Positions 16,518 through 25,001 of a DNA stretch of 31,173 nucleotides are shown here, in pieces. Source of the DNA: an uncultured Oceanospirillaceae bacterium (GTDB lineage: Bacteria > Pseudomonadota > Gammaproteobacteria > Pseudomonadales > Oceanobacteraceae). The DNA is taken from positions 1-31,173 of the forward strand of contig CALJVD010000059.1 in NCBI GenBank assembly GCA_937974825.1, read 5' to 3'. Below the pieces are notes generated by a model that saw only the letters and a list, made by a program, of their open reading frames with translations, searched no databases and was not told the DNA's origin. Within the stretch, counting starts at the first letter, position 1. Every line of letters begins with the position of its first letter. The translations under genes were made by a program, and so were the position numbers.

Positions 16518-17561
16518 ATGTCGACAACAGGTCTTACTCGTTGGGCGTTGTTAAGCTCAATCTGTATGGGCTTTATGTTGCTGGTGGGCTGCAGTAATCA
16601 GGCAGTCTCACCGGCAAGCACAAGCGCACAAAAAACACCTTATTGGGTTACACAGCCACCACATCAAACGGGCATGGCGTATGGTGTGGGCTCTATGGAA
16701 GTGTATGGCAACCCTGCGGATGCTGTGAAACGAGCTACTGAATTAGCTAAAGCAGACTTAGTCGCTCAACTAAAAACCACTATTGGCGGGAGCTTTAGTC
16801 ATAGCATCACAGAGCGCAGTGGAACCCATCAAGAAACTCAGATGCAACAGAGTGTTAGTAACTATGTGACTAGCCAAATACCGAATGCTGAGTTAGACGA
16901 GGTGCAAATATCAGAAACGCACGTTGATGATAAGCACGCATATGCTTTGGTAGAGCTCGATCGACAAAAAGCTGCCGCGCGCTTACGCAGAGACGTAGCC
17001 GATGTTGATGCCGAATTAGAAGCAATCGCTCAGCTTGCGCCAGAAGGCAATAAGCTACAAAAGCTGCAACCGTTGTTACCAGCACTAACGTTGTTTGCAA
17101 AGCGTGAAGCACTGTCAGAGCGCTTAGCTCTGGTTAGTCTAGATAGGCGTGGGGCGATACTGCCTGAAGAGCTAAAAGCATTAGAAAATAGAATTTACCA
17201 ACAAATTGATGCGTTAGTGGTGGCGCTTGAGCTGCAGAACAAAGAAGCCAAGCAAATGGAAGGTGGATTGTTAGAAGCATTAACCGCTCAAGGGTTGCGT
17301 ATTCAGTCTAGCCATTCAGCAGACTTAGTTTTCGTTGTGAGTGCTAATCAAATTCAAAAGCAACAGGGCGGTAACTACTACAGCTTTATTGATGCACAAG
17401 TAGTTATTAAAGATAGCCAACAACGTGTTTTAAATGCGTTTAGTAAACAAGCTAAGGGAGTGTCGGGCATGGCGGGCATGGCAAAGCAAAATGCTGCTCA
17501 TGAAACCGCTAAACTCATTACTGATGAGTTAGCCATTACTTTGGCTGATAAACTGCGCTAA
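16518..17561 (+). CDS. LPP20-family lipoprotein
   Basis: This 347-residue lipoprotein has signal peptide WALLSSICMGFMLLVGC (lipobox LVGC, Cys25). The mature start PYWVTQPPHQTGMAYGVGSMEVYGNPADAVKRATELAKADLVAQL is typical of LPP20/FlgP-like lipoproteins (PF02169), which share the pattern 'PxWv..pp....yavG.g......A...A...A...la'. A second alpha/beta region extends to the C-terminus (ADLVFVVSANQIQ... FIDAQVVIKDSQQRVL). I chose the ATG at 16518, one base after the LpoB-like gene's stop; an earlier in-frame ATG at 16452 lies inside that gene and would bury the signal peptide. Its last 26 bases overlap the end of a convergent gene. Confidence 0.82.
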   Translation: MSTTGLTRWALLSSICMGFMLLVGCSNQAVSPASTSAQKTPYWVTQPPHQTGMAYGVGSMEVYGNPADAVKRATELAKADLVAQLKTTIGGSFSHSITERSGTHQETQMQQSVSNYVTSQIPNAELDEVQISETHVDDKHAYALVELDRQKAAARLRRDVADVDAELEAIAQLAPEGNKLQKLQPLLPALTLFAKREALSERLALVSLDRRGAILPEELKALENRIYQQIDALVVALELQNKEAKQMEGGLLEALTAQGLRIQSSHSADLVFVVSANQIQKQQGGNYYSFIDAQVVIKDSQQRVLNAFSKQAKGVSGMAGMAKQNAAHETAKLITDELAITLADKLR

Positions 17562-18198
17562 AGGTATGGGGTGGCTGATCGGCCAACGAACTGTATAACC
17601 CTACCTGACCGGAAAGAGAAGACCACTTCTGACAAATATGCACTAGGTTATTGTTTGATAACTCTTGTATGAAGTCAGAGTTGTTCTTCTCTAGTAAGGA
17701 TAATCTATCAACTGATTCATCAACTAATACGTCCATATCGTTGGCAAAAGGCTCACCAATTAAGGTGTGCACAATGGTGTTAGACAGGCTCATGTCCATA
17801 GGGATAATGGCTGTACCCGTATGAAATAAACAAGCATCATTCACTTCTTCTAGTAAGCGGTTAGCCAAGTACGCTTTCACCATCAGTGCAGTTAAGCCTG
17901 AACGCTTACCAATGCTGTGTGACGGCAGCTTGAAAAAACGCAGGGCTATATCAATCAAGGGTTGTACCGCTCGGCTTAATTTTTGCTGTGCTGCCACACG
18001 CTGTAAATCAGTCAGTAGGTTAGGAACGGACTGAATATACAAAGTGACAAACTCGAGCAATTGTTTGCCTGCGTTTTCAGCATTTAAATCGACCAAACGA
18101 GCAATATGCTTATGGCTCGCTTGTAGCGCCTGTTCTAATGTATGTTCTTGTTCTTCTTCTAACAGTGCATCTTGAATCTGCTGCTCAATAAAATTCAT
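17536..18198 (-). CDS. Unknown 220-residue protein
   Basis: I do not recognise this protein. It is predicted soluble, mostly helical, with an acidic N-terminus (EEEQEHTLEQALQASHKHIARLVDLNAENAGKQLLEFV) and a leucine-rich middle (LSRAVQPLIDIALRFFKLP). A recognisable central block is LTALMVKAYLANRLLEEVNDACLFHTGTAIIPMDMSLSNTIVHTLIGEPFANDMD, with no known catalytic motif. There is no signal peptide or clear membrane helix. GAGG lies about 10 bases before the ATG. Its 3' end overlaps the convergent LPP20 gene by 26 bases, which leaves no room for a terminator between them. It diverges from comM across a 270-base gap. Sustained codon structure over 660 bases supports a real gene. Confidence 0.7.
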   Translation of the reverse strand: MNFIEQQIQDALLEEEQEHTLEQALQASHKHIARLVDLNAENAGKQLLEFVTLYIQSVPNLLTDLQRVAAQQKLSRAVQPLIDIALRFFKLPSHSIGKRSGLTALMVKAYLANRLLEEVNDACLFHTGTAIIPMDMSLSNTIVHTLIGEPFANDMDVLVDESVDRLSLLEKNNSDFIQELSNNNLVHICQKWSSLSGQVGLYSSLADQPPHTFSAVYQPK

Positions 18199-18468
18199 AA
18201 TAAAGTAGCCTCAGCAATACCTATAGCAAAAAAATAGAACATAAAATCAAATAGTTATAGGCCGTATTTAGTATGAATAAAGTATAGGTCAGAAGTACAA
18301 ATGTACCAGTGGAAGGTATAAAAGACAGTTCTATCATGAGGTAAATCAAATACTACTTCATACAAGAGTATGATTTTCAACCTATTTGCTAAAGCGTTAA
18401 GAGCCATTTAAGACGGTGTGCAATACACTAGAAAACAGTGTTAATGGATAGGTGGCTACGGACTGCAA

Positions 18469-19986
18469 ATGTCACTCGCTCGTATATATAGTCGTGCTTT
18501 GGTTGGAATAGATGCCCCTCAAGTGGTGGTAGAGGTACATTTATCTGGCGGATTACCTTCATTAAGTTTAGTGGGCTTGCCTGAAACAGCGGTAAAAGAA
18601 AGTAAAGATCGTGTTCGCAGTGCTATTTTAAACAGCGATTACGAATTTCCGGCTAAGCGCATCACTATCAATTTGTCTCCTGCCGATTTACCTAAAGAAG
18701 GAGGGCGTTACGATTTAGCCATAGCTTTAGGCATACTGGTCGCGTCTGAACAAGTGTCGTCGTCGATAGTAGAAGAACATGAGTTTATCGGAGAGCTAAC
18801 CCTCGGAGGAGAGCTTCAGCAGGTGCCAGGCGTGCTACCCAGCGCATTAGCATGTACGCAGGCTAACAGGGCATTAGTGTTGCCTCATCAAAACAGCGAT
18901 GAAGCCGCGCTTTGTAGTCAGGGGAAAATGTTAGGTGCAAAATCACTGAGCCAAGTCGTAGGGTTTTTGCATGGATTACAAGACATACCGGTAATCACTC
19001 CAAGCACAGAGACGCCCGTTCGTACACCTGACCATCTCGATTTAAGTGAAGTAAAGGGGCAGCCACAAGCAAGGCGAGCGCTTGAAATTGCCGCAGCGGG
19101 TGGACACAACTTACTGTTTATTGGACCGCCAGGCACAGGTAAAACGATGTTGGCCAGTCGACTGCCTAGTATATTACCGCCTATGACTGAGCAAGCTGCC
19201 TTAGAGTCTGCCTCGATTTACTCCATCAGTAATCAGTTTCAAGGGTTGCAGAAACAATGGCGTATCAGACCCTTTAGGGCACCTCATCATACGGCATCGG
19301 GCGTAGCGCTTGTGGGAGGTGGCACTACCCCGAAGCCCGGAGAAATATCTTTAGCGCATGGCGGCGTATTATTTTTGGATGAGCTACCAGAGTTTAGCCG
19401 CAAGGTACTGGATGTCTTACGTGAGCCTTTAGAAAATGGAAAAATTGTTATTAGTCGTGCCAATAGAACGCTGACTTTTCCTGCACGGTTTCAATTGATA
19501 GCGGCAATGAATCCATGTCCTTGTGGTTATTTTGGGGATGACTCGGGGCGTTGTCGTTGTACTCAAGACCAAATCCGTCGTTATCAAGGGCAAACCTCTG
19601 GGCCTTTGCTAGACCGAATAGATCTGCACATAGATGTTCCTGCCATTAGCCCCAGCTTGTTGCAGAAAACTCCAGCCGGTGAAGATTCAGCAACAGTACA
19701 AGCACGAGTGGTGGCAGCGCGTAACGTTCAATTACAAAGGCAAGGGTGTATTAATGCCGAGCTGACCCCTAAGCTTCGGGAGCAAGTTTGTGCTTTAAGT
19801 GATGAAGATGAACGATGGTTCTTAGAGGCAATAGAGCGACTCAACTTATCGGCCAGAGGGTTTCACCGTTTGTTAAAAATTAGCCGTACCATTGCTGACT
19901 TAGAAAGTAAAAATACTATTGAGCGTCAACACTTATTAGAAGCCTTAAGTTATCGAGCCTTAGATCGTTATCAAACACAACAATAG
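18469..19986 (+). CDS. comM: ComM/YifB, Mg-chelatase-like AAA+ ATPase (branch-migration helicase)
   Basis: ComM forms hexameric rings that drive branch migration during natural transformation in competent Gammaproteobacteria; the family is widespread even in species not known to be competent. The 505-residue length is normal. An N-terminal ChlI-like (Lon-type fold) domain opens with YSRALVGIDAPQVVVEVHLSGGLPSLSLVGLPE. The AAA+ Walker A is GPPGTGKT (about residues 218-225), Walker B is LFLDELPEF, and a cysteine cluster CPCGYFGDDSGRCRC follows. The C-terminal helical domain reads LNLSARGFHRLLKISRTIADLE. It is followed by rep. No strong Shine-Dalgarno is seen before the ATG. Confidence 0.95.
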   Translation: MSLARIYSRALVGIDAPQVVVEVHLSGGLPSLSLVGLPETAVKESKDRVRSAILNSDYEFPAKRITINLSPADLPKEGGRYDLAIALGILVASEQVSSSIVEEHEFIGELTLGGELQQVPGVLPSALACTQANRALVLPHQNSDEAALCSQGKMLGAKSLSQVVGFLHGLQDIPVITPSTETPVRTPDHLDLSEVKGQPQARRALEIAAAGGHNLLFIGPPGTGKTMLASRLPSILPPMTEQAALESASIYSISNQFQGLQKQWRIRPFRAPHHTASGVALVGGGTTPKPGEISLAHGGVLFLDELPEFSRKVLDVLREPLENGKIVISRANRTLTFPARFQLIAAMNPCPCGYFGDDSGRCRCTQDQIRRYQGQTSGPLLDRIDLHIDVPAISPSLLQKTPAGEDSATVQARVVAARNVQLQRQGCINAELTPKLREQVCALSDEDERWFLEAIERLNLSARGFHRLLKISRTIADLESKNTIERQHLLEALSYRALDRYQTQQ

Positions 19987-20018
19987 CGTAAAGGTCGGCT
20001 GCCAAACCTACCCCTGCC

Positions 20019-20047
20019 ATTACATTGTGATAAAAAAACTTTATACT
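20019..20047 (+). promoter_or_regulatory. Candidate sigma-70 promoter of rep
   Basis: ATTACA (20019-20024) and TATACT (20042-20047) are separated by 17 bases. Transcription would begin near 20054. That places the TTG at 20056 almost at the transcript end and favours the GTG at 20092 as the rep start. Confidence 0.45.
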
Positions 20048-20091
20048 GCTGCGCTTTGTCTCAAACCCAGTCTTTACCTCTAGAGAGTGCC

Positions 20092-22122
20092 GTGGTCGAT
20101 TTAAGTCAGCTCAACCCTCGTCAAAAACAAGCCGCTAAACATATTGATACCCCATTACTGGTGTTGGCCGGTGCCGGCTCGGGTAAGACATCGGTTATTA
20201 CGCGTAAAATCGCCTATTTGATTGATGTATGCGGTATTAAAGCGCATCACATTGCGGCCGTAACCTTTACGAACAAAGCCTCTCGTGAAATGAAGGAGCG
20301 CGTGATGGCGTTAGTTGGAAAGGGCGGTGCCAAAGGGCTAACGGTCTCTACTTTCCACAACCTTGGCTTGAACATTATTCGCCAAGAGCTCAAAGCGGCA
20401 GGGTATAAAAGTGGGTTTTCTATCTTAGACCAAGACGATTGCCGTGGTGTTATTCGTGATGTAATGCTGCGTGATCACGGCGGTGATGATTCAGATATTT
20501 TAGAGATAGTACAAAGCACCATTTCGAACCTAAAGAATGACTTAATTACCCCTGAGCAAGCGGTGAATCAGGCAGCCAGTGCGCAAGAAAGCATGATTGC
20601 CCAAGTGTATATGGTTTATCAGCGCATGCTCAAAGCGTATAACGCGGTTGATTTTGATGACTTAATTATGGTGCCGACGGTGCTGTTCCGCGATAACCAA
20701 GAGGTTCGTGAGCGCTGGCAGAAAAAAATTCGTTACTTGCTAGTCGATGAATATCAAGACACCAACACTAGCCAATACGAACTGGTAAAACTGCTGGTGG
20801 GCGATCGTATGGGCTTAACTGTGGTCGGCGATGATGACCAATCTATTTATGCTTGGCGTGGTGCACGTCCTGAAAACTTATCATTACTTAAAAACGATTA
20901 CCCTTCGTTAAAAATCATTAAACTAGAACAAAACTACCGTTCGACAGGACTTATCCTTAACGCTGCCAACCATGTGATAGAAAACAACCCCCACGAGTTT
21001 GATAAAAAGCTCTGGTCAGATAAAGGCTATGGCGACCCTATTCGTATTTTAAAATGCCGAAACGATGAAATTGAAGCAGAAAGAGTCGCTAACGAAATTG
21101 TAGAGCGTCGAATTCGTTATGGTGGTAAATACAGTGACTTTGCAGTGCTTTACCGTGGTAATCACCAGTCGCGTAATATTGAAATGAAATTACAGGCCAA
21201 CCAAGTGCCTTACAAAATAAGTGGCGGTCAATCATTTTTTGGGCGTAACGAAATCAAAGACATCATGGGCTATTTGCGCTTATTAATTAACCCAGCCGAT
21301 GACGCTGCATTTTTACGTATTGTTAATACCCCACGACGTGAAATTGGCCCTTCTACCATTGAGAAGCTAGGTGAGTATGCGCTAATGCGCGGAGTATCGA
21401 TGATGTCTGCCATTGATGAAATGGGCTTAGAACAGCAGCTAACACCGCGTTCATTAGATCGATTACGTCGTTTTCGACATTGGTTAGATAACATTACTCG
21501 TAATGCCTATGCCGAAGACCCTGTGGTGGCTATTAAAGAAATGATTGATGATATCGATTATGAAGGTTGGTTAGCACAGAATTCTGGTACGCCTCATCAA
21601 GCCGAACGTCGCATGAAAAACGTGTGGTTTTTGGTTGACTCAATCAGCAAGATGATAGAAAAAGCCGATGAGCTAGGCGATGAGTGCACTATCGAAGATG
21701 CAGTATCTAAGCTTATTTTGCGTGACATGCTAGAACAACAAGATCAGGAAGATGAAACCGATCAAGTACAGTTGATGACCTTGCACGCGTCGAAAGGCTT
21801 GGAGTTCCCACATGTTTATATTATGGGCTTAGAAGAAGAGCTAATGCCTCACCGTAACAGTATTGAAGCCGATACCATCGAAGAAGAACGTCGCTTAATG
21901 TATGTGGGAATAACACGTGCAAAGCGTACCTTGGCACTTACCTATGCAGCGAAACGTCGTCAATACGGTGAAGTGGTTAATACCACACATTCACGATTCT
22001 TAGATGAGTTGCCAGAAGATGATGTGGAGTGGGAAGGGAAAACAGAGGTTTCTCCAGAACAAAATCGACAAGATGCCCTCGATGCCTTAGACGCGTTAGA
22101 TAAAATGCTAGATGACCTATAA
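20092..22122 (+). CDS. rep: Rep ATP-dependent DNA helicase (UvrD/PcrA superfamily 1)
   Basis: Rep is a 3'-5' helicase that works with the replisome, clearing proteins and restarting stalled forks. Motifs in order: LNPRQKQAAKHI (Q motif), LVLAGAGSGKTSVIT (Walker A), TFHNLG (Ia region), LLVDEYQDTN (II), VVGDDDQSIYAWRGA (III), QNYRST (IV), LMTLHASKGLEFPHVYIMG (V) and YVGITRAKRTL (VI). The length of 676 residues is close to E. coli Rep (673). No ATG is available at the N-terminus. I prefer GTG at 20092, preceded by GAGAG, over TTG at 20056, which has no Shine-Dalgarno and adds 12 residues with no counterpart in E. coli Rep. A short acidic tail follows motif VI. It lies 105 bases after comM. Confidence 0.95.
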   Translation: MVDLSQLNPRQKQAAKHIDTPLLVLAGAGSGKTSVITRKIAYLIDVCGIKAHHIAAVTFTNKASREMKERVMALVGKGGAKGLTVSTFHNLGLNIIRQELKAAGYKSGFSILDQDDCRGVIRDVMLRDHGGDDSDILEIVQSTISNLKNDLITPEQAVNQAASAQESMIAQVYMVYQRMLKAYNAVDFDDLIMVPTVLFRDNQEVRERWQKKIRYLLVDEYQDTNTSQYELVKLLVGDRMGLTVVGDDDQSIYAWRGARPENLSLLKNDYPSLKIIKLEQNYRSTGLILNAANHVIENNPHEFDKKLWSDKGYGDPIRILKCRNDEIEAERVANEIVERRIRYGGKYSDFAVLYRGNHQSRNIEMKLQANQVPYKISGGQSFFGRNEIKDIMGYLRLLINPADDAAFLRIVNTPRREIGPSTIEKLGEYALMRGVSMMSAIDEMGLEQQLTPRSLDRLRRFRHWLDNITRNAYAEDPVVAIKEMIDDIDYEGWLAQNSGTPHQAERRMKNVWFLVDSISKMIEKADELGDECTIEDAVSKLILRDMLEQQDQEDETDQVQLMTLHASKGLEFPHVYIMGLEEELMPHRNSIEADTIEEERRLMYVGITRAKRTLALTYAAKRRQYGEVVNTTHSRFLDELPEDDVEWEGKTEVSPEQNRQDALDALDALDKMLDDL

Positions 22123-22265
22123 TATTAGGCATGCATAACAGCGACAGATACGTCCAAAGAGGTAGGCCCAAAGATCTAACAAAAACGAGGGCAATTGGCG
22201 TAAAGTGAAACATCTTAAGTTGCAGTGTACGTAAATTAATTCGATTCACTCAAAGATGTATCTTT

Positions 22266-23417
22266 ATGTTTGAAAAACCTTGTCAAAGACCCAGCTGGCA
22301 ACCCCAAGCTAATCATGTACAGGCCAACCAACGAGCCGCTTATGATGAAATGCGCGAGTGTTGCCCAGTTGCCCATAGCGAATTATTGCAATGGAGTGTA
22401 TTTCGACACAAGGACGTCAAAGAAATTCTACTAGACCCTCAGCGCTTTAGCAGCAAAGTCTCGCGGCATGTATCTGTGCCCAATGGGATGGATTTACCTG
22501 AGCATGCCACTTATCGTGCATTAATCGAACCGTATTTCAGCGCAGAGCGCGTCGCTCATTTTAAGCCTAAGTGCCAAGCCATTGCAGATGAGTTGGCTGT
22601 GCCATTAGCAGAGTCCGAATCTATCGACATGATGACCGATTTTGCAGAGCCATTTGCTGCTCGCTTGCAGTGCGCTTTTATGGGTTGGAGTGAAGATTTA
22701 GCACCACAATTACTGTGTTGGATAAAGCGGAATAACAAAGCAGTATTGGCGGCAGACCGGACAGGACTCTCCCAGCTCGCCGAAGAGTTTGAGCAAATAA
22801 TTGACGAGCAATTACAGCTACGTCGTAATAACCCAGGCATGATGGATATTACAGCCGAGATACTGCAAGAAGTGGTCGATGAACGCTTCTTAACGAATAA
22901 AGAAATTGCCAGTATTCTTCGTAACTGGACGGTAGGAGAGGTTGGCACTATTGCTGCGTCGATCGGAATTATTTGCCACTTCTTGGCCGTTAATCCCGAG
23001 GTGCAACAGCAGTTACGAGCTAAGCCCGAGTTACTGTGGCAAGCCAACGATGAAATTTTGCGTTTGCATAACCCATTAGTAGACAATCGTCGTCGCACAA
23101 CTTGCCCTGTAGAGTTAAGCGGGCAGCCCATCGCAGCAGAGCAGCGCATAACCATTAACTGGGTGTCTGCTAATCGTGACCCGGAAGTCTTTGACCGTGC
23201 AGATCAATTTATTTTGCATAGAGATCAGTCTGACAATTTGTTGTACGGTACAGGTTTGCATATGTGTCCAGGAGAAGCCTTAGCCCGCATGGAATTAGTC
23301 GTTGTCATGCGCTGTGTTTTGCAGCACAGCCAAAATCTCAGGCTACTAATAGGGCACTCGCCTCAGTTAGCAAAGTACCCCATGAGTGGTTATGAAAGCT
23401 TGCTTGTAGTGCTTTAA
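22266..23417 (+). CDS. Cytochrome P450
   Basis: This 383-residue soluble heme monooxygenase-type protein has the heme-ligand loop LLYGTGLHMCPGEALARME near residues 326-344, with Tyr where most P450s have Phe; the proximal cysteine is in MCPGE. The K-helix ExxR is EILRLHNP, followed by RRRTTCPVEL. The I-helix reads NWTVGEVGTIAASIG, so the usual (A/G)GxxT core is present only in altered form (GEVGT). The N-terminus lacks a membrane anchor. No ferredoxin or ferredoxin reductase gene lies nearby, so electron partners must come from elsewhere. It lies 143 bases after rep, and its stop codon overlaps that of a convergent unknown gene. The substrate is unknown; the sequence lacks the I-helix pattern I associate with CYP153 alkane hydroxylases. 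Confidence 0.9.
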   Translation: MFEKPCQRPSWQPQANHVQANQRAAYDEMRECCPVAHSELLQWSVFRHKDVKEILLDPQRFSSKVSRHVSVPNGMDLPEHATYRALIEPYFSAERVAHFKPKCQAIADELAVPLAESESIDMMTDFAEPFAARLQCAFMGWSEDLAPQLLCWIKRNNKAVLAADRTGLSQLAEEFEQIIDEQLQLRRNNPGMMDITAEILQEVVDERFLTNKEIASILRNWTVGEVGTIAASIGIICHFLAVNPEVQQQLRAKPELLWQANDEILRLHNPLVDNRRRTTCPVELSGQPIAAEQRITINWVSANRDPEVFDRADQFILHRDQSDNLLYGTGLHMCPGEALARMELVVVMRCVLQHSQNLRLLIGHSPQLAKYPMSGYESLLVVL

Positions 23418-24025
23418 CATACGTAGTCTGCTGGGCTGACACTGCACTTTTTCCGTACAATCTCAGATAGGGTCGCTAAGTAGGCGTAGCGCTTAATGAT
23501 GACACCATTTTTAACGTTACGCTCTGTTAAATCTTGATGCATAGCCTTCTCGTTTAGGGATAAATCATCGGGTCTTCGTACTTGCAGGTAGGTCGAAAGA
23601 AGCTTATTTATCAACGCTTCTTTCAGTACTTCTTTGCTGTGTTCAGCATTAAAGTTAGACGAAGCATTAATGAACAGAACGGTATCGTTCTCTTTGTCAC
23701 CATCGAAAAGCATCAGGGTAACAGGGAATTTAATCCCTTTTGTTAACTGATCGGGCAGAAGAATGACTGAATCCAGGATGTTTTTAGCGAGTAAATTAAG
23801 GCGGGGAGGCCTATCCTCCTTCTTGTCTTTGGGACTGCCTTTGGCGACCGCTTCTGGTGCAAGAATCGCTAAACGATCAACATCTCCTAATAACGGTAGT
23901 AACGCTAAAAAATACTGGTAATTCCAATGCTCAGGTGTTTCTAAAATATTTAGAAACTTGGTGTTTAAGTCATTGCCGAGCAAGCTTTGAATCAGTAGAT
24001 CTAGTTCAGTAGATATATGTGACAT
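23414..24025 (-). CDS. Unknown 203-residue protein
   Basis: I do not recognise this protein. It is predicted soluble, with a helical N-terminus (MSHISTELDLLIQSLLGNDLNTKFLNIL). It has an Arg/Lys-rich loop (KGSPKDKKEDRPPRLNLLAKN), a beta-rich centre (FPVTLMLFDGDKENDTVLFINASSNF) and a helical C-terminus ending in KKCSVSPADYVC. No catalytic motif is obvious. I chose the ATG at 24025, preceded by a strong GGAGG; an in-frame ATG at 24058 lies upstream of that ribosome-binding site. Its end overlaps the P450 gene by four bases, tail to tail. A 260-base gap separates it from the divergent kinase-like gene. Confidence 0.7.
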   Translation of the reverse strand: MSHISTELDLLIQSLLGNDLNTKFLNILETPEHWNYQYFLALLPLLGDVDRLAILAPEAVAKGSPKDKKEDRPPRLNLLAKNILDSVILLPDQLTKGIKFPVTLMLFDGDKENDTVLFINASSNFNAEHSKEVLKEALINKLLSTYLQVRRPDDLSLNEKAMHQDLTERNVKNGVIIKRYAYLATLSEIVRKKCSVSPADYVC

Positions 24026-24285
24026 AAAAGCCTCCTGCTTTGCCTGAATGGTTATCAAAGTATAGAAGACTAAATTGCTGACGTTTTTTGATGATACAAA
24101 AGTCAGTTTTTGCAGAGGCTTTGCTGTGAAGGATATTGTTGGTTTGTTCTATTTATGTACCTAATAGGCTTAAAAGTAACTTTATTGTGCAACATATAGT
24201 TCCAAATTGGGGCGTTAATAAGTCGTTTTAGGCTTGGTAGCATACTAGTAACTAAAAAATTAATTAATTTTAGGTGTTACTTGTT

Positions 24286-24963
24286 ATGTTTACAGAGTCA
24301 CTGAAAACAAGCGGGGAACGTGTTTATTTACAAGAAATAGAAGGATTTCTAAAAGCCGAGGTGTATATCACTCGACAAGACAACGGACAGCAATTGGTAT
24401 TTAAAGACTATTCTCGTTTTCGCCACAACCCCGTAGCTGCACTGATTGCTCGCTTTTTAGTACAGAGGGAATACAACGCTTTGTCTCGCCTACAAGGCTG
24501 GGTACATGCGCCTGAAGTGTTTGAAAGCAATGACCCATTAATACTGTTGCAAGAATATATCCCTGGAAAAGCCATGGATTCTAAAAATGCAGAAAGCCCT
24601 GAAGTCGTTAAAAATATACGTACAGCATTGCGACAACTGCACCAAAAGGATATGGCTCACAATGATTTCAGAGCCAGTAATATTATCGTGAAACCTGATA
24701 ATACTGTGGTAATAATCGATTTTACTAGCGCTACACATCTGCCTAAATTTCTTGGAAAAATATCCCGTTGGTTAATGTCACAAGACTTAAGGCACGTGCT
24801 TAAGTATCAAGATCGTATAGGACAGGATTTGACCGCAAGAGAAAAGCAAATGCTAGAGAAGCCTAAGGCTTTGCAGAGGTTGCAAGATGTCTGGAAGAAA
24901 AAAATATTATGTGTCTTGAAAGGCAAGAAAAGAGGTATGTGCGAAAAAGAGTTATTTAATTAG
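24286..24963 (+). CDS. Small kinase-like protein (RIO1/lipopolysaccharide-kinase type)
   Basis: The 225-residue protein has the core of a eukaryotic-like kinase fold. LVFKDYSRF carries a candidate ATP-binding lysine, and ILLQEYIPGKAMD is the hinge region. LHQKDMAHNDFRASNIIV is the catalytic loop (HxDxxxxN) and VVIIDFTSA replaces the DFG metal site with DFT. This resembles WaaP/Kdo-kinase and RIO1-like families that phosphorylate sugars of LPS core or protein substrates. The glycine-rich loop is not evident. The C-terminus is basic (KKKILCVLKGKKRGMCEKE), perhaps for membrane contact. I chose the ATG at 24286 because AGGTG lies nine bases upstream; an in-frame GTG at 24274 overlaps that site. 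The substrate is unknown. Confidence 0.75.
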   Translation: MFTESLKTSGERVYLQEIEGFLKAEVYITRQDNGQQLVFKDYSRFRHNPVAALIARFLVQREYNALSRLQGWVHAPEVFESNDPLILLQEYIPGKAMDSKNAESPEVVKNIRTALRQLHQKDMAHNDFRASNIIVKPDNTVVIIDFTSATHLPKFLGKISRWLMSQDLRHVLKYQDRIGQDLTAREKQMLEKPKALQRLQDVWKKKILCVLKGKKRGMCEKELFN

Positions 24964-24990
24964 CCTAAACATCCGTGTTCGGGCTAATTA
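24957..24990. terminator. Bidirectional hairpin between the kinase-like gene and dsbA
   Basis: TAATTAGCC (24957-24965) and GGCTAATTA (24982-24990) form a perfect 9-bp stem with a 16-base loop. The arm overlaps the kinase-like gene's stop codon. It lies between convergent genes; the T tracts are weak on both sides. Confidence 0.6.
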
Positions 24991-25001
24991 GTATGTGCGG
25001 C

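Noticed and set aside
18295..18306. GTACA-AA-TGTAC palindrome upstream of comM
   Set aside because: It is a perfect short inverted repeat but could easily occur by chance in AT-rich DNA; nothing ties it to a regulator.
22556..23155. 199-codon frame antisense to the P450 gene
   Set aside because: Although long, its translation is Ser/Cys/Ile-rich without domains, and the P450 on the other strand is certain. It is a codon-bias shadow.
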